From NCBI RefSeq assembly GCF_000230835.1, contig NZ_CM001240.1:3388779-3452778 (forward strand): a stretch of 64,000 nucleotides of DNA. The letters run 5' to 3'. The position numbers were made by a program, and so were the translations under genes. The stretch's first letter is position 1. Each line of letters starts with the position of its first letter. Shown here piece after piece: positions 25,378 to 34,247 of this stretch. The DNA is from Clostridium sp. DL-VIII (lineage in GTDB: Bacteria; Bacillota; Clostridia; Clostridiales; Clostridiaceae). The notes under the pieces are model-generated. The model worked only from the letters and a program-made list of their open reading frames with translations, ran no database searches and was not told the DNA's origin.

Positions 25378-26325
25378 ATGGATGAAGAAACAAAAAAATC
25401 ATTGATATCTGATTTGGGAGGATTAAGCGCGCCGATGACTAAACTCATTGAAGTTGTTTCGAATGCGTTGGGGTGTGCATTTGAACCTTGGCAAACAAGA
25501 AGAGTGGCGAAAGCAACTGGAGATGAGATAAGAACTTTAAGTGATGCTATGAAGGGGCTTAAAGGAAATTGTGTAATTAAGAAAGGTGAATTAGAAATTG
25601 CTTTTGATAGTAGTAATATAGAAGTAAGAAGCTTGGAAACTATGATGGCTAGAGAAGTAAAAAAACAAGATAATATAGAAAATGTTTTAGTGAAAGCACA
25701 AGATTTTATTCAAGAAAAAGAAAGTGTTTCAGCAGAACCAGTTGACCAAGATTGGGCAACAAGATTTTTTAATATAGCGCAGGATGTTTCTGATGAGGAA
25801 ATGCAGAATTTATGGGCTAAAATATTGTCCGATGAGGTTGAAGAGCCAAAATCATATTCATTAAGAACTTTAGAGGCTATAAGGAATTTATCTAAGGAGG
25901 AGGCGAAGCTAGTTACCAAGTTCTGTGAATTAGGCTTTGGTGGTAAAGAGATAGCTTGCATAGTTGGCGATGACAATTTTGGGGATAAAAAAGGTATTAA
26001 ATTTCTTGATAGAATACTACTAGAGGAATTAAATATAGCTAAATTTAATTTACGCCTTGAGCTAGCTCCAAATGAAGAAATTTATCTTGTTTGTGGAGAT
26101 AAGGTGATTTGTATTGAAAGTACAGAACAGAGGATAAATATTCCTATAGCAAAGTTTACCACAATAGGAAGTGAGATATATAATTTGGTTAAGAAAAATT
26201 TAAACATAAGTTATGCGAAAGAGGTTGCAGATTTTATAAAAGATAAAGGAGTATGTAACGTAAAATTAGCAGATTTTGATATTAAAAATGATAAATGTAT
26301 CTATGATAATAAAATTAACTTGTAA
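25378..26325 (+). CDS. DUF2806-like protein
   Basis: 315 aa. The central segment EPVDQDWATRFFNIAQDVSD followed by EMQNLWAKILSDEVEEP and YSLRTLEAIRNLS matches my memory of DUF2806 proteins, which recur in phage and defence regions and have no established biochemistry. The N-terminus (LSAPMTKLIEVVSNALG) is helical and may contact membrane. It is cotranscribed with the nuclease-like gene upstream and ends before a terminator. Confidence 0.65.
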   Translation: MDEETKKSLISDLGGLSAPMTKLIEVVSNALGCAFEPWQTRRVAKATGDEIRTLSDAMKGLKGNCVIKKGELEIAFDSSNIEVRSLETMMAREVKKQDNIENVLVKAQDFIQEKESVSAEPVDQDWATRFFNIAQDVSDEEMQNLWAKILSDEVEEPKSYSLRTLEAIRNLSKEEAKLVTKFCELGFGGKEIACIVGDDNFGDKKGIKFLDRILLEELNIAKFNLRLELAPNEEIYLVCGDKVICIESTEQRINIPIAKFTTIGSEIYNLVKKNLNISYAKEVADFIKDKGVCNVKLADFDIKNDKCIYDNKINL

Positions 26326-26380
26326 AAAGTGATTATAATTGAAGAAGTGGCAAATTTGAAATTAAGAATAAATAAGTTAG

Positions 26381-26409
26381 AAGTACCTTTAAACATGAAG
26401 GTGCTTTTA
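26381..26409 (+). terminator. Terminator after the nuclease-like/DUF2806-like pair
   Basis: AAGTACCTTT pairs with AAGGTGCTTTT. Confidence 0.75.
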
Positions 26410-26929
26410 TTATGCTTGGAAATATACAATATAGGTATGAATAGTTTTAGGTATTTTCTATAATTTGTTATATTTAAAAACAGATGTAATATTTCAGAAT
26501 CGGTTCATAAATTTAACTAGTATTAATTTATGTATGTAATAAAATGGTTAATTCTAACAAAGAGAAAGTGTAAAAATAAAAGGAAATATACTAAGAATTT
26601 AAGAAATAACTAGATAGTTACGTATGATAAGTAAAAATGAATAAATTTATGAACATATAAAGCTTTGATAATTGTAAATATTATGTTATAATATCAACTA
26701 TATTCTAAAAAGTAAAATTATATACACTTAATTTAAGTATATTATTAATATTTCATAAAGTCAATAAAAAATTATTGAACGTTAAGCGAAAAATAAAAAG
26801 TTGTTCTTCTAACTAGATTGTAATAGATATACATAATCAGAATCTATTTCTGATGTGTTCTTTGATTTATATATCAAAGAAAAGCAAACGCATAAATAAA
26901 TTATTAAAAACAATTTAGGAGGAATAAAA
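26410..26929 (+). promoter_or_regulatory. Long leader region with two adjacent hairpins
   Basis: About 520 bases, no gene. Close to the following start are ATCAGA/TCTGAT (26836-26854) and the perfect stem TTCTTTGAT/ATCAAAGAA (26858-26881). They could regulate translation of the next gene; no T-run follows. The rest is featureless AT-rich sequence. Confidence 0.4.
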
Positions 26930-27418
26930 ATGAATAACAAGTTATTAAGAAAAGAAGAAGAGTTTAAAGACTACATGAAAATTGATTTGAAAATTTCAGT
27001 TGAAAGCAAAAATTATGTGAAACTAAACATTATTTTTGGTGAGAATAATAATGTAGTAATAAACGAAAAACCAATAGAAGTAGAATATATCGAGAATACT
27101 AGCCACGAGTTAATGACAGAAGACTTATTGGAGGTAAATAGTAAATTTGAAGATGAGGTTTATAAAGAGTTTTATGATTCATTAGACAATGAAGTTAAAA
27201 AATTATGGAATGAAATATTTGATAGAACAATGAAATTAGATACAGAATATAAGAAGTATAACAAAGAAGCAAAACTATTATTAAATTATGAATACATTGA
27301 TACAATAGAATTACAATGTTTTTTAACAAGTGAAGATATAGATTTTATAAAAAAAGTAGATGATGATACCTATGAAATTCTTATAGGTGATGAAGTTTTT
27401 TCGATAAAGTTTATTTAA
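26930..27418 (+). CDS. Hypothetical protein (162 aa)
   Basis: Unrecognised acidic protein with N-terminal beta-strand pattern (IDLKISVESKNYVKLNIIFG) and helical middle (KLWNEIFDRTMKLDTEYKKYNKE). A GGAGG site lies 8 bases upstream. About 185 bases precede the KAP gene. It may be an accessory to the KAP ATPase or an independent passenger. Confidence 0.6.
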   Translation: MNNKLLRKEEEFKDYMKIDLKISVESKNYVKLNIIFGENNNVVINEKPIEVEYIENTSHELMTEDLLEVNSKFEDEVYKEFYDSLDNEVKKLWNEIFDRTMKLDTEYKKYNKEAKLLLNYEYIDTIELQCFLTSEDIDFIKKVDDDTYEILIGDEVFSIKFI

Positions 27419-27604
27419 GGTTGAGGGATGTTATTAATTTAGTTTATAATTTATATTTATATTGTAGAGGATAGAACCTTTTTTATGTATTAAAATTTAT
27501 GAAATTGCATTTATGTACTAATATGATACAATAATTGTTGAAGAAACATGGCTTGTTTAACTTTGAAAATTGAGTATTTCTAGAAGTGAGAGGAATAATA
27601 TATC

Positions 27605-30046
27605 ATGGGAAAATTAAACAAATTAAGACCATATGTTAATAAAATGATTATATCTACATTTATATCATCAATTATTTTTTTTATGTTAGGAAATACTATA
27701 GATACAATTAGATATTTTATCTGTATATCTATAGTATATTTTTTAATATTTATAAACTTTAGTATTAAAAAAAGTCTAGATATGTATAAATCACTTATAT
27801 CAATCATAATTGGTAATATAATCTCATTTGTAATAATAAAAAAATATTTTAGTTCTAATTATGATTTGTCGTTAATTGATAACATAGTGCTAGGTATTTT
27901 AGTAGCGATTACTATAAGTGCATTAGTGGCTATTTGTGTATTATATATAAACAGAGATGAAGATACAGATAATAGAAAATTAATGCCTAAAAGAGAAGCT
28001 GATTTAGAAAGATTATTGAAGTATTTAAATACATTTAATATTGTAAGTATAAATTCAAAGTGGGGAGATGGAAAATCTTTTTTGGTAAATCAACTTAAAA
28101 AACGTGTAGCTGATGAGTATGAAATTATTGAAATAGATATTTTATCTTGTAATCTTAATGAATTGCAATTGATTTTAATAAATGAAATTGAAAAAATTAT
28201 GTATAAGAATAGAATTTTATCTAAGTATTCAAAAAAACTAAAGGATTTTTTGAGTAAAGAAGTAAGCTTCCAAAAAGTTTGGAGTATATCTTTCTCAGAA
28301 AATTTCTCTTATTCTGAAATAATAAAAGGATTTGGCGTTGAATTAAATAAATTAAGTAAAAAAATACTTATAATATATGAAGATATAGATAGAATTTCTG
28401 ATGAAAAAATTATAAAAAATATATTTGCATTATCAGAAAAACTTTCTGGTAAGAACATAAAAATTTTATACCAATATGATGAAAAAAACTTAGAAAAAAT
28501 TGGATTTAAGGATAATTATTTAGAGAAGTACATGCCGTATAAAATGAATTTAACTGAAATGAATTTTTTTGAAATTCTAAAATTTAAATTAAATGAAAGT
28601 AATATAGATGAAGAGATATTGAGTTTAAATGATTTTGATTTTCTAAAAGAATATAATCAAATAAGTAGATTTATAATTTTAAGAGATAAATTTAATTTTA
28701 ATGAATTAACTATTTCCAAATTGAATAATTTTAGCATTAGAAAAATTGAACATTTCATAGGGGAAATAAGTATAGCTTTAAATGACTATGTTTATAGCAG
28801 AGCAAAAGAAACTGTAATAGGTTTGTTTTTTGTAAAGCATTTTCTTATTGAGATATATAGACAATTTAATGTGCAATTTAGCGTTTTAGATACAATTAAA
28901 TTTAAATTTGAAGAAGATGAATATACAATTTTAGAATTAATATCAATGTATAATTCGCATTTATTGGATGAAAATCAAGTTGAAAAAATAGTTAATAACT
29001 ACCAAAATCAGTTAAATTATTTTGTGTTGAGGATATTTAATTACAATATACAAGAAACAATGGATTCGGATAGCGACGAGGAACGTTTACGATTAATAAA
29101 TAATGAACCAATTGAAAATTTTAAAGAAAGAATAGAAAATGAAGAAAAAGATAGAGTTATTTGGAATTTATTAGAGAGTGGTAAATCAAAATATACAAAT
29201 TATGAAAATCAATCAAATAAATTGATTAATTTTGTGTTGCTTAGAGATGAAGATGAACGAGTTAGTGCGTTTAAGGAATTTAGAAAATATATGTTTCATT
29301 TGGATAGTGATGAAGTTGATAACGAAACTACACAATTATTTGGAGTTTCATGGTTTATTGAATTATTCAAAGGGTTTAATCTCAAGGAGGTAAGTGAAGA
29401 AAATCGAATTAGGCTGATAGATTTATATTTTGAAGTTGAAAATATAAGGGAAATTAGTGTTGAGTTTATTGAAACTATGAATTATTGCCCGTTAATAACA
29501 AAAAGCGAGTATATTCATATTTTGGGGAAATTCAATAAATTAGAAGTAGTAGGGAATTTAAATAGTGAAGAAAGTTTTTTGAATTTTTTGAAAAAATATA
29601 TAAGAGCATTATCTCATTCTAAAATCGCATATTGTAATACTTATGATTATAGCTATACTCTTACACGAGATACAATTAAAGGAAATGAAAAAATTATATT
29701 AAGAGAACTTGAAATGCTAATATTTAACATAAATGATATGAAAAATAATATTAGTAGTAAATTAAATATTAAACAATTAGAAAATGAACTTGAGACAATT
29801 ATAATTTTTGCGAAAAAATTGATACAGATAATACAGTTTAAAACACCATACAATTATGAAAGAGGACTTAAAATTAAGACCAATAGCAAACTTATAAACA
29901 TAAATCAATCTGAGTATGATAGATTAAAAGTTATATTGGAAACAGAGAACAGTAATATTGTTAATGATGAGGTCAATAGGAGTTATTTAGATGGAAAAAT
30001 AACTTTATATGAGATAGATAAATTGATAAAAAGTGATATGAAATAA
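27605..30046 (+). CDS. KAP-family P-loop NTPase with N-terminal membrane segments
   Basis: 813 aa. Four hydrophobic segments within residues 14-120 anchor it in the membrane. The P-loop SKWGDGKSF (about 151-159, KAP form GxWGxGKS) is followed by Walker B ILIIYEDIDRI (about 254-264). The sensor region QYDEKNLEKI and a long helical C-terminus complete the protein. KAP NTPases include PifA, a phage-exclusion protein, and similar proteins of defence islands. This protein probably acts as a membrane-bound abortive-infection effector. ATG with GTGAGAGGA upstream. Confidence 0.85.
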   Translation: MGKLNKLRPYVNKMIISTFISSIIFFMLGNTIDTIRYFICISIVYFLIFINFSIKKSLDMYKSLISIIIGNIISFVIIKKYFSSNYDLSLIDNIVLGILVAITISALVAICVLYINRDEDTDNRKLMPKREADLERLLKYLNTFNIVSINSKWGDGKSFLVNQLKKRVADEYEIIEIDILSCNLNELQLILINEIEKIMYKNRILSKYSKKLKDFLSKEVSFQKVWSISFSENFSYSEIIKGFGVELNKLSKKILIIYEDIDRISDEKIIKNIFALSEKLSGKNIKILYQYDEKNLEKIGFKDNYLEKYMPYKMNLTEMNFFEILKFKLNESNIDEEILSLNDFDFLKEYNQISRFIILRDKFNFNELTISKLNNFSIRKIEHFIGEISIALNDYVYSRAKETVIGLFFVKHFLIEIYRQFNVQFSVLDTIKFKFEEDEYTILELISMYNSHLLDENQVEKIVNNYQNQLNYFVLRIFNYNIQETMDSDSDEERLRLINNEPIENFKERIENEEKDRVIWNLLESGKSKYTNYENQSNKLINFVLLRDEDERVSAFKEFRKYMFHLDSDEVDNETTQLFGVSWFIELFKGFNLKEVSEENRIRLIDLYFEVENIREISVEFIETMNYCPLITKSEYIHILGKFNKLEVVGNLNSEESFLNFLKKYIRALSHSKIAYCNTYDYSYTLTRDTIKGNEKIILRELEMLIFNINDMKNNISSKLNIKQLENELETIIIFAKKLIQIIQFKTPYNYERGLKIKTNSKLININQSEYDRLKVILETENSNIVNDEVNRSYLDGKITLYEIDKLIKSDMK

Positions 30047-30149
30047 ATAAAAGCTAAATATTCATATGAAAAAGGCATATGAACTCGTAAAAGTTTAATT
30101 TTATAAGTAGGTTGTCATAAAAAATATATTCAACTCGGAGGTAGTGTTA

Positions 30150-30779
30150 TTGTTAAATAACAAAGCATTTAAAGAATTTTCAACAGAAGATGAAGCTAAG
30201 GAGTGGGTAAACGAAAATTATGGTCAGTGGTTAGAAAAGATTCAAATAACCCAATATAGTTATGCAAGTAAAAATGTTAGTGATTTATTATCTGGTTATT
30301 CTGGAAATATGGATAGAGTATACAATCAAATGTTAAGAGGAAAGAGAGAATTTCCTAAAAGCCAAAGTAAAGAGTTTATAGAAAACATTAATATAATTAA
30401 CAATGCAATATCAAAATTGAAACTTAAAGAAAACATTCAAGTGTGGCGTTGGACTTCCAAAAATGAATTTAAAAAATTATTTGAGAATGCTAAAATTAAA
30501 AAGGGTCATACTTTCATAGATAAGGCATTTATGAGCACAACACTAGTATCTGATTTGCTTGAAAATTTTGCTAAAAGCCGTAAGTATGATTGTTTACTAA
30601 AGCTGTACTTACCAAAAGGAACAAAAGGAGCATATATTGATTTCTATGACAAGTATCATTTGTTAAATGAATGTGAATTTTTGTTGCCAACTAATACAAG
30701 TTTTGTTTTTCAAAAGAAATTCTTTAGTTTTAAATATATGAAATGGATATATGAGTGTTATCTAGTTGGACAAGATTAA
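30150..30779 (+). CDS. ADP-ribosyltransferase exoenzyme-like toxin (ART, ExE class)
   Basis: 209 aa from a TTG start 8 bases after GGAGG. It shows the three landmark parts of arginine/Rho-type ART toxins: the first Arg in QVWRWTS (Arg100), the STT of AFMSTTL (129-131) and the ExE of LNECEFLLP (Glu174, Glu176), with GAYIDFYDKYHL before it. A helical N-terminus (NKAFKEFSTEDEAKEWVNEN) matches the PF03496 group. There is no signal peptide, so it would act inside the cell or be the detached tip of a polymorphic toxin. Three small immunity-like genes follow. Confidence 0.78.
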   Translation: MLNNKAFKEFSTEDEAKEWVNENYGQWLEKIQITQYSYASKNVSDLLSGYSGNMDRVYNQMLRGKREFPKSQSKEFIENINIINNAISKLKLKENIQVWRWTSKNEFKKLFENAKIKKGHTFIDKAFMSTTLVSDLLENFAKSRKYDCLLKLYLPKGTKGAYIDFYDKYHLLNECEFLLPTNTSFVFQKKFFSFKYMKWIYECYLVGQD

Positions 30780-30809
30780 CTCGCTTCAAATTTAAAAAGG
30801 GGAATTTAC

Positions 30810-31205
30810 ATGAAGAAAATTCAATTACCTAAATCAACAAGTCAATGTAACGAACAACCGCATATTGAGATGAAAAATAGTCAAGTTATAATTAAGTATT
30901 TATATGAAGATGACTTTGAAGAGATAAGTAGTCTAGTGTCAATTAAATTCAAAACAGTCTATAGTTTCACATATACTGAATGCGAGTATATAAATACTTT
31001 GGATTATTCTTTTGGGTTAATAGAAGTTGATAATTCAAAAATGAAAAGTGATTTACTAACATCTTGGCAATTAAGAAATAGACCTATTGATGAAGCGTTT
31101 GGCGGAGAAGTAGAAAAGATAAAACATTATAGGTTATATTTTGATGAATATGGTATGTACGATATTATATGTAAAGGGATTGAGATTGAAGAAGAAATCA
31201 AATAA
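30810..31205 (+). CDS. Hypothetical, possible immunity protein (131 aa)
   Basis: Unrecognised beta-rich protein (QVIIKYLYEDDFEEISSLVSIKFKT pattern) with acidic C-terminal tail. Begins 30 bases after the ART toxin with an AAAGGGG site. Position directly after the toxin gene is the classical place for an immunity gene. Acidic composition also suits inhibition of a basic toxin surface. Confidence 0.55.
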   Translation: MKKIQLPKSTSQCNEQPHIEMKNSQVIIKYLYEDDFEEISSLVSIKFKTVYSFTYTECEYINTLDYSFGLIEVDNSKMKSDLLTSWQLRNRPIDEAFGGEVEKIKHYRLYFDEYGMYDIICKGIEIEEEIK

Positions 31206-31275
31206 AAGTTGAAATTTCACAAGGGATTTTAGATAACATATGAAAATATGATTATAATTATAGAGGTATAACAAT

Positions 31276-31653
31276 ATGAGTATGTATGATAACTTATACT
31301 GCAAGATATTTATTGATACTGATGAAGAGAGGGAAAAGGTACTTAATTCAATTAAAGACATTGTTTCTGGTGCTATAGAAAGATGGACGATTATTTCAGA
31401 GTCAATGGAAATAGAATTAAGAAAAAATGAAGAATTTAATAAAAGGGAAATATCAAGAAAAGAAGATGGTTTCTTTTATTCGAGGTATTATCTTGATATA
31501 GAACCAAAGGAAAACATAGAACAAGAAGAGTATATTTTCGGAATAGCAATCCTACTAGAAAATTTATGGTCAATAGGATATAAGGCTGTTGCTTCATGTG
31601 ATTTTGAAAATGAATTACCTAGAAAAGGTGGTTATAGATGTGAACAAAGATAA
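31276..31653 (+). CDS. Immunity-like small protein (125 aa)
   Basis: MSMYDNLYCKIFIDTDEERE, then YYLDIEP and the C-terminal FENELPRKGGY. This arrangement is known to me from small proteins often found next to polymorphic toxins, but the family name is uncertain. Translational overlap of 14 bases with the next gene supports a common operon. Confidence 0.6.
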   Translation: MSMYDNLYCKIFIDTDEEREKVLNSIKDIVSGAIERWTIISESMEIELRKNEEFNKREISRKEDGFFYSRYYLDIEPKENIEQEEYIFGIAILLENLWSIGYKAVASCDFENELPRKGGYRCEQR

Positions 31654-31846
31654 TATGAATTTAACAATTGAAGAAGCTTATAAATCAATGGTGAATTTTT
31701 TAGAGAAATATTATCAAAGAACTAATTCAGTTGATATTGGTGGGTTATTAGGAGATATAATGCTTATAGGTGAAGGGATAACAGCAGACACGGCATCTTG
31801 GCATGATTGGCTTGAATCAGTGGAAAGAATAAAGAGTGAAAAATAG
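31640..31846 (+). CDS. Immunity-like small protein (68 aa)
   Basis: GTG start 8 bases after AGGTGG, overlapping the previous gene (an ATG at 31655 is an alternative). The core EAYKSMVNFLEKYYQRTNS, DIGGLLGDIMLI and ASWHDWLESVE resembles immunity proteins of polymorphic toxin loci. With the two genes upstream it may be an immunity array, including orphan immunities to other strains' toxins. Confidence 0.6.
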   Translation: MNKDNMNLTIEEAYKSMVNFLEKYYQRTNSVDIGGLLGDIMLIGEGITADTASWHDWLESVERIKSEK

Positions 31847-31861
31847 ATAAAGGAAAATGGC

Positions 31862-31899
31862 AAGAGGACTTAGTATAAGTTTTACTAGGTTCTTTTTTA
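31862..31899 (+). terminator. Terminator after the toxin/immunity operon
   Basis: AAGAGGACTTAGTA pairs with TACTAGGTTCTT, followed by T6. Confidence 0.85.
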
Positions 31900-32052
31900 T
31901 TTTATCCTAAGAAGCTGTATTAGTTGCTCTTATAATATAGCAATAATAAGAAATATTAGTTAGTGGAATTATTCGGAATTTAATTTATATAAAAATAGAT
32001 ATATTGGTAGTTTATCAGTTGAATTACTTATAAAAAAGCTATATAATAATAG

Positions 32053-32084
32053 CAACTAATATCTATAAGTTATACCAACTAATA
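32053..32084. promoter_or_regulatory. Candidate integrase arm-type sites, right end
   Basis: CAACTAATA occurs at 32053-32061 and 32076-32084, 40-70 bases inside the right repeat copy. It matches the sites near the left end (4946, and inverted at 5004). Confidence 0.45.
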
Positions 32085-32123
32085 TTAGGAAAAACTATAT
32101 AATTTTAGAGTGAAAAATTTAAT

Positions 32124-32670
32124 AGATAAGATTACTCAACAAGCAATAACTCTTGGTGCAGATTATTATACTGTAAAGCCTTTTGATATGGAAGTGTTTA
32201 CAAAGAGAATAAGAGAAATGTTCAGTAATAATATAACTAGAGAAACGTCAATTAGAAGTTCATATCAATCATCAACAATGATGTCTTCAGTATCAGAAAC
32301 TAAATCAAAAGCACCTGTAGATTTAGAAACAGAAATAACAAACATAATACATGAAGTAGGTGTTCCGGCACACATAAAAGGATACATGTACTTAAGAGAA
32401 GCTATAACTATGGTAGTAAACGATATGGAGCTGTTATCAGCAGTAACAAAGGAATTATATCCATCAATAGCTAAAAAGTATAATACAACAGCTTCAAGAG
32501 TTGAAAGGGCTATAAGACATGCGATAGAAGTAGCATGGGGCAGAGGCCAAATAGAAGCTATTAACAGACTATTTGGGTATACAATCCACAATGATAAAGG
32601 CAAGCCAACAAATAGTGAATTTATAGCTATAATAGCTGATAAATTAAGACTTAAGAATAAAGTTAGCTAA
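32124..32670 (+). pseudogene. spo0A: Displaced spo0A 3' part (attR side)
   Basis: Codes for the Spo0A residues from about 92 onward, identical in protein sequence to the intact copy. It lacks the phospho-acceptor Asp and the natural promoter and start. An in-frame GTG at 32110 could in principle start a DNA-binding-domain-only protein (186 aa), without a convincing ribosome site. It is read here as the original chromosomal 3' end left behind on integration; excision would rejoin it. It is followed by what should be the native terminator. Confidence 0.92.
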
Positions 32671-32672
32671 TT
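32124..32672 (+). repeat. 549-bp direct repeat, right copy
   Basis: Counterpart of 4330-4878, with three silent differences. It ends with TAATT, after which right-hand sequence TGACC.. begins. Confidence 0.95.
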
Positions 32673-32784
32673 TGACCTCATGGTACCATTTAGCAGAAAT
32701 CTTATGTCGATAAACATAATAAAAATCGCTATAAATTTTACTGATCTATGTATATAACTATTAAATTGAATTATTAGGTAAACA

Positions 32785-32830
32785 CCTTTTGTATATTGTT
32801 TTAAAGACTAATATACAAAAGGTATTTTTG
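32785..32830 (+). terminator. Terminator of the original spo0A transcript
   Basis: ACCTTTTGTATATT pairs with AATATACAAAAGGT, followed by ATTTTTG. It lies about 115 bases after the spo0A 3' end. A similarly placed terminator follows the third spo0A remnant at 34864. Confidence 0.9.
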
Positions 32831-32990
32831 TTTGCCAAGAATTATAAAAAAATCAAAACAAATAATGGATTAAATTCAAGATTTTTTTGATTATTGGAGT
32901 TACAAAAATTTAGCTGTTAAAACAATTAAGTTATACGTTAAAACTTAATATAGTTTAATTCAAAAGTTACAGCAAATGGTTGAGAAATAA

Positions 32991-33067
32991 AAAGGACAAC
33001 CTGTTTCTTGACAAGCCATCCTGAATACTGTGTTATATATATTATTATTTTAGGGGAAATAATAATT
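32991..33067. repeat. Hairpin repeat family, member 1
   Basis: Weak stem AGGA/TCCT enclosing TGT/ACA, then after about 20 bases TTAGGGGAAATAATAA. The spacing and trailing motif match the other members. Confidence 0.5.
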
Positions 33068-33150
33068 CTTAAATATTTTATGATTTCATTATATTATTGG
33101 TTTGTGACAGTATTATGACAAATATATTAATTCAATATTAAATTATAAAT

Positions 33151-33226
33151 AAAAAGGATAACCCATTAAAAGAGCTATCCTTTTTACTGTACTGTGTGTG
33201 TTAAGGGAAAAATAACGATGAAAAAA
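33151..33226. repeat. Hairpin repeat family, member 2
   Basis: Perfect stem AAAAAGGATA/TATCCTTTTT, then TTAAGGGAAAAATAA and ATGAAAAAA. Confidence 0.6.
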
Positions 33227-33329
33227 CTAAATCATTATTATAGTCTTATTATAAGAGACAATTGTTACGGTATTATAATAAGTTCGTTAAATTTATATAA
33301 ACTTTATATTAAAAAATAAATAAAAAAAG

Positions 33330-33359
33330 GATAGCTTATCAGGGAGTAATAAGTTATCA
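33330..33359. repeat. Hairpin repeat family, member 3
   Basis: GATAGCTTAT pairs with ATAAGTTATC around CAGGGAGTA; the trailing motif is not clear. Confidence 0.5.
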
Positions 33360-33838
33360 TGAGAATTATGTCATGTTTATTAATGAAGATTAATAAATGA
33401 GAAAAAGATTTAATAGCAGAAAAGATAGAAGAACATTATCGTAAAGTTGATAAGTATGATAATAAAATTGAAATATTAGAGAAATTATTTGAAAATAAAA
33501 CTTTTGTTATTTGAAAAGGATTCTAATTTAATTTGAAAGAATTAATAATCATTATTAGTATATATTAAATATTTAATAATGGTATATTATTGCATAAATG
33601 AAATTAGTAATAATAATGAGCATTCCTAAGTCTATTAGAAAACATCTATATTTACAAAGTAAGAGGAGTAGCGTGGAATCTTTATTGCTCCTATTTTTAA
33701 AAAAACCAATAAATCCGATAAAAACAGTATTGTATAAAATATGAATTTATGATAATATTAATTTACACATTAAGCTAACAGCAATAGCGTTAGACTCCTA
33801 AGATAATTACAATATATTTTTTCTTAAACATTAAATTT

Positions 33839-33882
33839 AAATAAGGATAGTTAAAAGCAAAATTTTTACTATCCTTATTTTA
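33839..33882. terminator. Bidirectional terminator hairpin
   Basis: AATAAGGATAGT pairs with ACTATCCTTATT, flanked by T-rich sequence on both strands. Confidence 0.8.
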
Positions 33883-33945
33883 AAAGTGAAGCTGATATCA
33901 TTTACATAAAATAATATATTATTGATAAAGTGAGGTGAAATAGAT

Positions 33946-34116
33946 ATGGGAAATTTAATGAAGATTAACTTGTATGCTGAATACGAAAGTAAAAAGAAAA
34001 ATGAACTTAATTTACAGACAGTAGAAGAAGTCATTAAAAAATATAACAGTTGGTTAAAGAAAACAAATGTAGAGGATAAGATAGAAAGCTATGAAGAATT
34101 CTTACAAGCTCAATGA
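33946..34116 (+). CDS. Small hypothetical protein (56 aa)
   Basis: ATG with GAGGTGA 8 bases upstream. Charged, helical protein: MGNLMKINLYAEYESKKKNE and a tail ESYEEFLQAQ. No family recognised. It lies between the displaced and the decayed spo0A 3' ends and may be a leftover of an older element. Confidence 0.5.
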   Translation: MGNLMKINLYAEYESKKKNELNLQTVEEVIKKYNSWLKKTNVEDKIESYEEFLQAQ

Positions 34117-34247
34117 TTATTTTTAAGAGTAGTAGACAGTAGAAATATTGTTTATTACCCTTATTTTTTTATTTCTATATTTACACAAGAACATAAGTTC
34201 GCTATAATGATGTATATAATATTCAATTAATAGGGGGCAAGATAATA

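Larger units (their letters stand above)
4330..32123. mobile_element. Integrative genomic island inserted within spo0A (about 27.8 kb)
   Basis: The interval runs from the start of the left spo0A repeat copy to the start of the right copy. It contains a tyrosine integrase at the left end, two small serine recombinases, HNH proteins, an IS remnant and a row of defence-type genes, mostly on the + strand. The sharp 5' edge of identity inside a codon (unique host sequence before 4330, unique element sequence before 32124) suggests the crossover lies near AGATAAGATTACTCAAC. No conjugation, capsid or portal genes were recognised. The exact crossover within the repeat cannot be fixed from sequence alone. 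Confidence 0.88.
32671..33838. other. Repeat-rich intergenic region right of the element
   Basis: Over 1.1 kb without a solid gene. It holds the spo0A terminator and three members of a hairpin repeat family (about 32991, 33151 and 33330). A 33-aa frame at 33218-33319 (MKKLNHYYSLII..) lies in the second repeat, has no good ribosome site, and overlaps a possible AT-rich hairpin, so it is not called as a gene. Confidence 0.6.

Noticed and set aside
32110..32670. Second functional spo0A (DNA-binding domain only)
   Set aside because: Has an in-frame GTG but no good ribosome site, no spo0A promoter and no phosphorylation site. It is better explained as the displaced 3' part of the chromosomal gene.
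33218..33319. 33-aa gene MKKLNHYYSLII..
   Set aside because: Poor ribosome site and overlap with the hairpin repeat and an AT-rich inverted repeat.
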